Below the pieces are notes generated by a model that was given only the letters and a program-made list of their open reading frames with translations, had not been told where the DNA came from and made no database searches. The translations under genes and the position numbers were made by a program. Positions 17,324-24,396 of a stretch of 64,000 bases of DNA are shown here, piece by piece (position 1 is the stretch's first letter; each line of letters starts with the position of its first letter). The stretch spans positions 372,001-436,000 of the forward strand of contig NZ_JAGSPM010000003.1 of assembly GCF_018139645.1 (NCBI RefSeq), in the 5' to 3' direction. The DNA comes from Affinundibacterium baiyunense. GTDB taxonomy: Bacteria > Pseudomonadota > Gammaproteobacteria > Burkholderiales > Burkholderiaceae_D.

Positions 17324-19465
17324 TCACGCCACCAAAGTGTCATCGTCATTTTTCGCAACATGATCATTTGCAAAAGAGTTCGTTGCGGCACGAACTTCCA
17401 CCACCAGCCCATCTTTTAACATCACCACCCGCTCAGCAGCACTGATTGTTTCTGGTCGATGCGCCACCATGATGCGAGTTAAGGATAACTGCGAGAGCGC
17501 TTGATTGACGCGCTGTTCGTTGTCGATATCCAAGTGGCTAGTCGCTTCACCCAGCGCCAAAATTTTTGGTTGCTTATACAAAGCTCTGGCTAATAAGACA
17601 CGCTGCTTTTGACCACCCGACAAGCTGCTTCCCATATCACCGACTAAGGTTTGATACCCCATCGGCATCGCAACAATATCTTGATGAATAGCAGCAGCCT
17701 TCGCACATTGTTCGACTTGCGGTTGATTGCTGTGACTATCAAAAAATGCGATGTTGTCGCTGATCGATCCCGCCAACAAAACATCTTCTTGCATCACGGT
17801 TCCGACTAGCTTACGGTAGGTGCTCAGCCCTAATTGCGTAATCGGAATTTGGTCGATCAAGACTTCGCCTTCCGTCGGTTTAAGCAAACCCAAAATAATT
17901 TTACACAAAGTCGTTTTGCCACAGCCAGAAGGCCCAACCAAAGCGATGCTCTGTCCAGCAGGAATCGTCAGATTCACACCATTTAACACCCAAGGTTCAC
18001 CATCCGCATAACGAAACTTCACATTTTTTAGCGTAACACTCGCTTGAATCCTCGACACATCAGTCTCGACCAGTGCCTCTTTCTCCGCTTCTTCTAAAAT
18101 GATATCGGCCAAACGCTCGCTGTGCATACTCAACATTTTATAGCTGACGAATAAACTGATCAAATTAGAAATCCGTCCGGTGAAGGTGCCTGCATAGCTA
18201 GAGAACGCCATCAGCATACCCACGGTTAAGGCGTTCTCCATCACCAAACCTGCACCGATGTAAAACAGCAGTAAACCTTGTATGCCAAAGATAAAGGTAT
18301 TACTCACGCTGAACAGAATAGACATTTTTTGCGTTTTAATATCGCGATTCTGAACATCCATTTTCAGATTTTGCCAACGCGCTAAGCGCTCGGTCTCGCG
18401 CCCAAACAATTTCAAAGGCGTAATCGCCCGCATGGTTTCTAAAAAATGGCTGCTTTCTTTAGCCGACAAAATCAGACGCTCTTGCGAGGCTTCACGAAAC
18501 GGTTGATAAAACGCCCAACGCAATAGCGCATAAATAAAGACCGCGGCTACCACCAACAAAGTCAACTTCACGCTGTACATCACCATCATGCCCAGCGCCA
18601 TGATCACCATCAAACCATCTAAGGCGGTTTCTAAAAACATGCTGGTCAACGTGTTTTGAATTGCACCGATACTGCCAAATCGGGATACGACATCGCCCAA
18701 ATGGCGCTTTTCAAAATAGCTAACCGGGAGACGCACCAAATGCGCCAACACCCGCGCCGACCATTGCATGCTGACATCCATACTCCAGCGCATCAAAAAC
18801 CAACTACGCGCCAGACCGATCGCGGTTTGTGTCACCATTAATAATGCAAAACCAAACACCAATACAACCAATAATTCACGATCGCCACTGACGATCACAT
18901 CATCAATCACAAACTGATTAAACAAGGGTGCAACGACCGCAAATATCTCCAAAGCAAAAGCCAAAGCAAGCATTTGTACTATCGCCCGACGCAAGCCAAT
19001 AATCGGCCCCGTCAAATCACGCAAATTCACCTGCTTGCGTTCATCTTTCGCTTTAAATTCTGGATTAGGGCTGAGTTCCAGTGCTACACCAGTGAAGTGT
19101 TGTGATGCTTCTTCCAAAGACACTTTACGCTCACCCACTGCCGGATCAAGCAAGATCAAAGTAATGCGACCACGGAGATCTTTTTTGACTTTTTTGAGGA
19201 CGACAAAATGGTTCAAATTCCAATGCAAAATGCACGGCAAAGCCAACTCGGACATTTCTTCGAGTTCCAATCGCAAAGGACGCGAATTGAGATGGATTGT
19301 AGAAGCATGACGCATCAATTGCGCTAGGGTTGCTCCCTTTAAGCTAATGGGAAATTGACTGCGTAAATCAGCAAGATCTGTGTGATAACCGAAATGGCTG
19401 GCGATCATCGCTAGGCATGCTAGGCCACATTCTGAAGATTCGGTTTGGAGAATAGCAGAGGTCAT
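17324..19465 (-). CDS. Peptidase-containing ABC exporter (C39 domain, CvaB-like)
   Basis: The 713-residue protein has three parts. Residues 1-135 form a C39 leader peptidase (Gln7, Cys13 in ECGLACLAM, His86 in NLNHFVVL, Asp107 in LLDPAVG). Residues 160-440 hold the six-helix membrane domain. Residues 475-690 form the ATPase (Walker A GPSGCGKTT from 511, LSGGQ 615-619, H-loop His669). It would cleave the double-glycine leader and export the peptide through the inner membrane. The Walker B segment reads ILALGEATSHLD: the usual Asp is Gly at residue 639, although the catalytic Glu640 is kept. The stop is 97 bases upstream of a small membrane protein. Confidence 0.9.
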   Translation of the reverse strand: MTSAILQTESSECGLACLAMIASHFGYHTDLADLRSQFPISLKGATLAQLMRHASTIHLNSRPLRLELEEMSELALPCILHWNLNHFVVLKKVKKDLRGRITLILLDPAVGERKVSLEEASQHFTGVALELSPNPEFKAKDERKQVNLRDLTGPIIGLRRAIVQMLALAFALEIFAVVAPLFNQFVIDDVIVSGDRELLVVLVFGFALLMVTQTAIGLARSWFLMRWSMDVSMQWSARVLAHLVRLPVSYFEKRHLGDVVSRFGSIGAIQNTLTSMFLETALDGLMVIMALGMMVMYSVKLTLLVVAAVFIYALLRWAFYQPFREASQERLILSAKESSHFLETMRAITPLKLFGRETERLARWQNLKMDVQNRDIKTQKMSILFSVSNTFIFGIQGLLLFYIGAGLVMENALTVGMLMAFSSYAGTFTGRISNLISLFVSYKMLSMHSERLADIILEEAEKEALVETDVSRIQASVTLKNVKFRYADGEPWVLNGVNLTIPAGQSIALVGPSGCGKTTLCKIILGLLKPTEGEVLIDQIPITQLGLSTYRKLVGTVMQEDVLLAGSISDNIAFFDSHSNQPQVEQCAKAAAIHQDIVAMPMGYQTLVGDMGSSLSGGQKQRVLLARALYKQPKILALGEATSHLDIDNEQRVNQALSQLSLTRIMVAHRPETISAAERVVMLKDGLVVEVRAATNSFANDHVAKNDDDTLVA

Positions 19466-19491
19466 GATATATCTTGTTTTTCAAAAAAAGT

Positions 19492-20526
19492 TTAGTCCGT
19501 TTGACCTTTCGACAAATCTTTGAACGGGGATAGGTACAAACGACGACTTCCCATGGAAAACAAAATCCTATGTTCAAGTAAGAAATCTTTTCCAAGAATG
19601 ATTTCTGGTGCCTTTTCATCGCCTCCGGCAAGATTTCCAACACTTACTTCCTTATTTCTCCAAATAACGTCCCCAATCTCGATTTGATCAATCGTTGTTT
19701 TCCACGTTTGAGATTTTCCCTCACCGACACCAACCGCAAACTGAGGACTCAAGAGGCGGCCAGATGATTCGGTAATACCAAGATTTTCTGCGACTTTGAG
19801 GCTCATGGTCGTGTACTTTGCGGCTGTGTCAACAATGGCTCGCATGAGCTTTCCATTCAAGCTAATCCTAAATTGTGGTCTATCGTCGTCTTTATCTACA
19901 TCCAAAAAAGCAACTTCGTTAGTCGCCCAATCGGGCCTAGGATAAGTCGTGCAATCTTTTGCTTTATAGAGCTTCACTTGCTTAGCTTGGAAATCTACTT
20001 CCATATCTAGCGCCAACAAATAGTCAACACCAACGATTGCATCAAAGTAAGGAGTAAAACCCATGCGGTTTAATACAAACAAATAGGGTCGATTCGAACG
20101 AATAGCACCGATCTCAAAACTATCTGGACGTGTTACAGACCGACTCGCAACACCGCCAACCCCATACGCGACACTGGTGGGTTTCCCGACACGCAAATTC
20201 AGATTTTCCGCTGTAGCCGGCATGAGGTAAGTAAGGCCAGATCCGGTATCCAACAGCATCGTTGCTGCTTTTTGATTGATCTTTCCTTCTATCGTGGGCA
20301 GTAATGAGCTACCAGAGAATTGAATTGGAATGATCGAAAGATTTTTATATTCACAATTCAGTTCAGTTGCACCACAATATCGACTTAATACAACTGCCAT
20401 CGTCAGAAAAAAAAACCAGTCTAACTTGGTTGATCTATAAACAAAGTTTCGACTAATCACCATTTGATTAAAATACAAGATCAATTTGTGGACCGAGTTT
20501 TCTACAAAATAATTATCATTCTTCAT
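19492..20526 (-). CDS. Retropepsin-like aspartic protease, exported, in bacteriocin operon
   Basis: The 344-residue protein starts at an ATG that overlaps the upstream stop as ATGA (translational coupling); an internal ATG at 20463 would give a more normal signal sequence. A hydrophobic segment (LDWFFFLTMAVVL) marks export. Two tandem aspartyl-protease-like halves follow: ATMLLDTGSGLTYLMP in the first and RAIVDTAAKYTTMS in the second, each with the Asp-Thr core, and each followed by a hydrophobic-Gly strand (AIVGVDYLL, EIILGKDFLL). These match the bacterial Asp_protease_2 type. It may process or degrade the bacteriocin or a receptor, or confer protection. Its presence here is unusual. Confidence 0.75.
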   Translation of the reverse strand: MKNDNYFVENSVHKLILYFNQMVISRNFVYRSTKLDWFFFLTMAVVLSRYCGATELNCEYKNLSIIPIQFSGSSLLPTIEGKINQKAATMLLDTGSGLTYLMPATAENLNLRVGKPTSVAYGVGGVASRSVTRPDSFEIGAIRSNRPYLFVLNRMGFTPYFDAIVGVDYLLALDMEVDFQAKQVKLYKAKDCTTYPRPDWATNEVAFLDVDKDDDRPQFRISLNGKLMRAIVDTAAKYTTMSLKVAENLGITESSGRLLSPQFAVGVGEGKSQTWKTTIDQIEIGDVIWRNKEVSVGNLAGGDEKAPEIILGKDFLLEHRILFSMGSRRLYLSPFKDLSKGQTD

Positions 20527-20738
20527 TTATTTTTCCGATTTCTTGGTGCGCTATATCGCGACAGTATCCATGCTGATAATGCTGATCCCGTAGAAGAAGA
20601 AACTGTAATTAAAACCATCATTTTCCACTCAATAGCAACAATGCAAAAATGAATAAGGAGCAATCCCATTATTGCCAACGCCATATTGATCACCAATAAT
20701 TTCACTAGGTTTAAATCTAAATTAAATTTCATTTGCAT
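20523..20738 (-). CDS. Small two-helix membrane protein, candidate immunity protein
   Basis: The 71-residue protein has two hydrophobic segments (VKLLVINMALAIMGLLLIHF and MMVLITVSSSTGSALSAWIL) and a basic C-terminus (RNRKNK). Translation could start at 20738 or at the ATG two codons later; GGAAA lies upstream. Its stop overlaps the start of the aspartic protease gene. It sits just after the bacteriocin precursor, which is the classic position for an immunity gene. Function inferred only from size, topology and place. Confidence 0.65.
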   Translation of the reverse strand: MQMKFNLDLNLVKLLVINMALAIMGLLLIHFCIVAIEWKMMVLITVSSSTGSALSAWILSRYSAPRNRKNK

Positions 20739-20754
20739 TTTCCAATTAGTTTAT

Positions 20755-20781
20755 AAACACTCTTCCATCGGAAGAGTGTTT
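20755..20781 (-). terminator. Strong hairpin after the bacteriocin precursor gene
   Basis: Perfect 12-base arms (AAACACTCTTCC and GGAAGAGTGTTT) with a three-base loop lie 17 bases after the precursor stop on the minus strand. The stem ends in TTT followed by ATAAAC, so it could terminate part of the transcripts or stabilise the precursor mRNA. Either effect would raise precursor level above the downstream genes. Confidence 0.6.
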
Positions 20782-20797
20782 TGAATAACAATAAGTA

Positions 20798-21163
20798 TTA
20801 TTGCTCTCTTACGGCATTATTTATTGCTGCTCCTACTGCAATTCCTGTGACAGTTCCTGCTAGTGTGCATGGCTTCGTCGCGACTGGGATCAGAAGTCCG
20901 TCTGACACCACTGCTGCTCCAAACATGCATCCACCCGTAACAATTGAGGCAGCAGCAAATCCTCCAAATGCGGCTAAGTAACTAATGGCACTATTTTCCT
21001 CAGGAGTTCTTCGCCGAATAATACTAGGGTATCCCAGCTCCATATCGTATGCAGCCGCTTCCTCAGCACTCATTCTATTTCCAACAATTTCTACTCTCTG
21101 AATATCATCCTCGTCGCTGCCACCCGCTACAAACATCAATTCTTCATTTGAAATCAAACGCAT
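20798..21163 (-). CDS. Class II microcin-type bacteriocin precursor with double-glycine leader
   Basis: The product has 121 residues. The leader MRLISNEELMFVAGG (residues 1-15) matches the colicin V-type consensus (MR-x-L/I...EL..V.GG) recognised by C39 exporters, and cleavage after Gly15 would leave a 106-residue peptide. The mature part starts acidic (SDEDD) and ends in a Gly/Ala-rich hydrophobic region (GGFAAASIVTGG, AGTVTGIAVGAAINNA) with two cysteines that may form a disulfide, as in other class II microcins. A good GGAG ribosome site precedes the ATG. It sits between the HlyD adaptor and the exporter genes. Confidence 0.85.
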   Translation of the reverse strand: MRLISNEELMFVAGGSDEDDIQRVEIVGNRMSAEEAAAYDMELGYPSIIRRRTPEENSAISYLAAFGGFAAASIVTGGCMFGAAVVSDGLLIPVATKPCTLAGTVTGIAVGAAINNAVREQ

Positions 21164-21196
21164 TTTGTGTTACTCCTATACATGGTTCAGTTGAAA

Positions 21197-21291
21197 CCAT
21201 CGATCCTATACCGATGGGTTTTACTGCCTCCGTACAAGGTGTCGAATACCTGTGTACGGTTTTTTGCGGTGAGTGGGCTATGTTCACTCAC
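21197..21291. promoter_or_regulatory. Series of three hairpins between adaptor and bacteriocin genes
   Basis: Three inverted repeats occur in 95 bases: CCATCG/CGATGG (21197-21217), CCGTACA/TGTACGG (21230-21259, followed on the plus strand by six T) and GTGAGTG/CACTCAC (21269-21291). The middle one has the form of a plus-strand terminator, although all nearby genes are on the minus strand. In minus-strand RNA they would form the intercistronic leader of the precursor. Confidence 0.5.
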
Positions 21292-21349
21292 CTGCAAATC
21301 TTTTCAAGTGCGCGCACTTGCTTTTCAAAACATCGTTTCGTTGCTTGAC

Positions 21350-22714
21350 TCATGGCGCAGCCGATCTCGTTACTGCCAACACTGGCTCTATGATCCACTC
21401 CCAAATCTTGCGTCTATCCTGCACCACATCGGCTTCTAAAGTCATGCCTGGCTTGATCGCCTGAACTTGTCCATAAGCATTGATGCTCTGTTGTTTGAGT
21501 TGGACTTTGATGCGGTACAAGGCTTCGTTACTGTTAAAGCCTAAGATGTTTTGTTGTGCATTACTAAGGATGGTACTGGCTAGGTGTTGCGGTAATTCGT
21601 TGGGAGCGAATGGGGTTTTGCTGACATCGATTACCGTACCAGCTTGCAAGCCGAATTTTTGGTATGGATAGGCGTTGTAGCGGATCAAGACTTGTTGCCC
21701 TGCGCTGACAAAACCGGCGGTTTTACTGGGTGCATACAGATGCACTTCTAGCGCTTGTTGATCTTGCTCATTATTCGCATTGCTGGTCTCCACCGTTGGG
21801 ATAATAGTGGCAAGCACTTGTCCGCCATTGATGTTTTGTCCGGTTTGATTGGTAATGGCCGTGACCATACCCGCTTGTGGCGCTGTGATTTGGCTGGAGT
21901 GGCGATTATTATTTTCGGCAATCTCTTGTTGTAAGCCTGCTTTGGCGCGATTGAGCTGTGCTAGTTCAGTCGCTAAGGTATTGGCTAGCGTATTGATTTC
22001 AGATTGGACACTCACCTGTGTGGTCTGCAATTGGATCTTATTACGTTGAAGATTGCTTAGACGGGTAGACAAATCAATGTTCTCTTCTTGCTTTTGTTGG
22101 GTCTGAGCAGCGGACACGTAGCCGCTATTTTGCAGGGTTTGAAATTTATCGATACTTTGCTGGGATAAACTTAAACGACGTTTGGCTAGCATGATTTCTT
22201 GATCAATTTGATCGGATTCGATTTGAAGATTAGCCAATCGCTGCTGTAGAACGATTTTCTTATCGTTTGCAGCGCTTTCACGTAAGCGTTGTTCGCTAAT
22301 CAAGGTGTCTTGACGGGCGCGCAATTGATGCGCGATCAATGCGGTGATTTCGCCTTGGCTGTTTTGTCTTTGGGTCGAGAGCGTGAATAAAACTTGCCCT
22401 GCTTGAACTACATCGCCTTCTTTCACATGGCTTTGCGTCAATATTCCAGCATTCGGCGCAGCGATACTGATATTACCCGCAGTAGGAACGGTGATGCCCG
22501 TAACGCGCGCCTTTTTGGTCATGCTACCGAAGCTAAGAAAGGCGATTAAAGCAATGGCGACTGCTAGCGCAACCCCTGCGATTAACCAAACTGAAATCGG
22601 TTGCGCGAGACGAATCGCGCCCATCCATTGACTACCTAGTGCTACCGTGACTTCTGGGCGGAAAAGTGGGCTGTTAACTGATTTAGCAATTGCTGTGCTG
22701 TTATTCATGTTCAC
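21350..22714 (-). CDS. HlyD/CvaA-type membrane-fusion protein of the bacteriocin exporter
   Basis: This 454-residue adaptor has one N-terminal membrane helix (ISVWLIAGVALAVAIALIAFLSF, about residues 40-62). A lipoyl half-motif follows (GNISIAAPNAGILTQSHVKEGDVVQAGQ), then a long coiled coil rich in Gln and Leu (about 120-270), the second lipoyl half (ITAPQAGMVTAITNQTGQNINGGQ) and a beta-barrel region. It would link the inner-membrane C39 exporter to a TolC-type outer-membrane channel. It is the first gene of the bacteriocin operon, upstream of the precursor. Confidence 0.88.
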   Translation of the reverse strand: MNMNNSTAIAKSVNSPLFRPEVTVALGSQWMGAIRLAQPISVWLIAGVALAVAIALIAFLSFGSMTKKARVTGITVPTAGNISIAAPNAGILTQSHVKEGDVVQAGQVLFTLSTQRQNSQGEITALIAHQLRARQDTLISEQRLRESAANDKKIVLQQRLANLQIESDQIDQEIMLAKRRLSLSQQSIDKFQTLQNSGYVSAAQTQQKQEENIDLSTRLSNLQRNKIQLQTTQVSVQSEINTLANTLATELAQLNRAKAGLQQEIAENNNRHSSQITAPQAGMVTAITNQTGQNINGGQVLATIIPTVETSNANNEQDQQALEVHLYAPSKTAGFVSAGQQVLIRYNAYPYQKFGLQAGTVIDVSKTPFAPNELPQHLASTILSNAQQNILGFNSNEALYRIKVQLKQQSINAYGQVQAIKPGMTLEADVVQDRRKIWEWIIEPVLAVTRSAAP

Positions 22715-22770
22715 TTGCCATTTTAATTTTTTAACAAAAATTTACTTTGACAATTAAAACACAAGCATTT

Positions 22771-22794
22771 TATTTAAATAATATTATTTAAATA
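22771..22794. promoter_or_regulatory. Perfect 24-bp AT palindrome upstream of the bacteriocin operon
   Basis: TATTTAAATAAT is followed directly by its exact complement ATTATTTAAATA, 57-80 bases before the HlyD-like start codon. A possible minus-strand promoter (TTGTTT, 17 bases, TAAATA) overlaps its distal edge. It could be an operator, or simply AT-rich promoter DNA. Confidence 0.45.
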
Positions 22795-22940
22795 CTTTTA
22801 TACACGAAAACAACGTATGTAAATTCCTACTTGTCTCCAATCTAAATTCGTGACAATAAATTTGTATTTACATTAATGCATCTTTCATTCAACTTAAATT
22901 CAGCTTAAATAAACATCGCAATTTGGCAAAAATACAGCCA

Positions 22941-24074
22941 TCACCCCGCACAAGCCAACCAAGCCTCAACCTTAGGCCGCATCGCTCGCTCAAGTGCCGC
23001 ACCTTTGGTAAAGGAACCAAGATCGCCTTGTCTAGCGAGTATTCCGACGTAGGATTTACTTCTGTCCCAAAATGGATAAGCGCCGTAAGCGCCGGGGCTA
23101 GAGATACGTGTCGCTGGTGCGCAGTTAAAACTGGTACTTTGACATTCATGCCAATAGCCAAAGCCATAATGCCAAACTTCGCCTAAGGCGGCAGCAGGCG
23201 AATAAACCAATTTTGCGGTGGCGGTGCGATCTGCCAATAATTGCGTCATCGAAGCAGCGTTCAGTAGACGACCTTTTTTGAGTGCGGAAAGAAAGTCGAG
23301 ATATTCTTCACCTGTCCAATGCATGCCGCCCGCCAAGCGTGGATTACTCGACGAGGGCAAATCGTAGATTGCCGTTTTGAACAAGCCTGTTTGTTGTTTG
23401 AACTCATTAAAAATGTCTTGCCAAGAAGCGACACCACGCGCCTTCACCGCCATTAATCCCGCCACCTGCAAATGCGTACTGGAGTAGTAAAACTCGCTGC
23501 CTGGAACGATTTGATTACTCGCATTGACATTGGCAATCGTGTGCACGCAAGATTCAAAATTCATAAGGCCTGCATTTACGCATAATGGTTCGTCGGTTAA
23601 ACCAGAAGTAAAACTCAGTAGATTCGCTAAGTTCATTGTCGCTAATGGTGAAGTAGGCGCAATTGGCCATGTAGCGATGCGGTCTTGCGGCTTGTCGTCT
23701 AATTTCAAATAACCTTGCTCGACCAAGCGCAAAATAATCACTGCACTAACTAATTTAGAAGTTGAAGCAGATTCGTACACCGTTTGCATACGCGAGCTGC
23801 CACGTTGATACACATAACGACGACCATCATCACGTTCAACTCCGAATGAGAAATCCGTATCCGTTACCAATTGAGCGAATTGACTATTCATCTCGGATTC
23901 TAGTTGTGTGACTGAACAACTATTACTCGGCGATGTGGATGTAGTGGGTGTGCTTGCAGTAGTTGGATTACTAGTTGCGCTTCCACCGCCGCAAGCTGTA
24001 CACAGCAATAAGCTTACTAAAGCGGTGAGCTGGTGCGATTTAAATGGCTCACGAACAAATGGCACTCTCGACAT
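22941..24074 (-). CDS. Serine hydrolase, beta-lactamase/penicillin-binding family, probable lipoprotein
   Basis: The 377-residue protein has a signal sequence ending in a Cys-containing lipobox region (LLLCTAC, residues 22-28), then a Ser/Thr/Pro-rich linker. The catalytic Ser-x-x-Lys is STSK (Ser104, Lys107) and YYSSTHLQ resembles the Tyr-x-Asn box. The arrangement matches class C beta-lactamase-related esterases and carboxypeptidases. It is probably anchored in the outer membrane facing the periplasm. Its promoter region is separate from the bacteriocin operon upstream. Substrate unknown; resistance to beta-lactams is not implied. Confidence 0.8.
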   Translation of the reverse strand: MSRVPFVREPFKSHQLTALVSLLLCTACGGGSATSNPTTASTPTTSTSPSNSCSVTQLESEMNSQFAQLVTDTDFSFGVERDDGRRYVYQRGSSRMQTVYESASTSKLVSAVIILRLVEQGYLKLDDKPQDRIATWPIAPTSPLATMNLANLLSFTSGLTDEPLCVNAGLMNFESCVHTIANVNASNQIVPGSEFYYSSTHLQVAGLMAVKARGVASWQDIFNEFKQQTGLFKTAIYDLPSSSNPRLAGGMHWTGEEYLDFLSALKKGRLLNAASMTQLLADRTATAKLVYSPAAALGEVWHYGFGYWHECQSTSFNCAPATRISSPGAYGAYPFWDRSKSYVGILARQGDLGSFTKGAALERAMRPKVEAWLACAG

Positions 24075-24396
24075 ACATCACCTCAATAAAAGAAACGATA
24101 GGCATAAACTTAAATGGATTATCGTCAGCTTAAATCGGGCACATCTTTGTTAAGACGCTTTTTACAAAAAATTACAGGACAAAACAGTTTCTTACCAAGA
24201 TCAAGCCAAGTGTTGTCTGGCGAGCTACTTTCATGCCCGAAATACAAAAACTGCGGTATTCTCAATCTTGATCCAGCAAAATTGTTCAGCTTAAAGTTTT
24301 ACACGACATGATTTGTACTAAGCATTCTGAGCAATTCAACAATTCTAAAATATTACCGCGCAAAGTCATCTGCCACTTTCACTTACAGGATATGTC
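24075..24396. other. Divergent intergenic region, nothing recognised
   Basis: The 322 bases separate the serine hydrolase (minus) from the DUF885 gene (plus). The word CAGCTTAAA recurs three times, but no clear operator, promoter pair or ORF is visible. Confidence 0.4.

Noticed and set aside
17324-22714. C39 exporter as the transporter for the repeat lanthipeptide candidate
   Set aside because: It lies more than 18 kb away, has its own double-glycine precursor and adaptor, and the repeat peptide has no GG leader.
22747-22775. Plus-strand promoter starting with TTGACA
   Set aside because: The matching -10 is poor and no plus-strand gene follows for more than 1.6 kb.
22889-23167. 92-codon minus-strand ORF
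   Set aside because: It overlaps the C-terminal part of the serine hydrolase gene in another frame and extends into AT-rich intergenic DNA; it is a shadow.
22941-24074. Antibiotic-resistance beta-lactamase
   Set aside because: The Ser-x-x-Lys fold is shared with many esterases and peptidases; the rest of the sequence does not match resistance enzymes.
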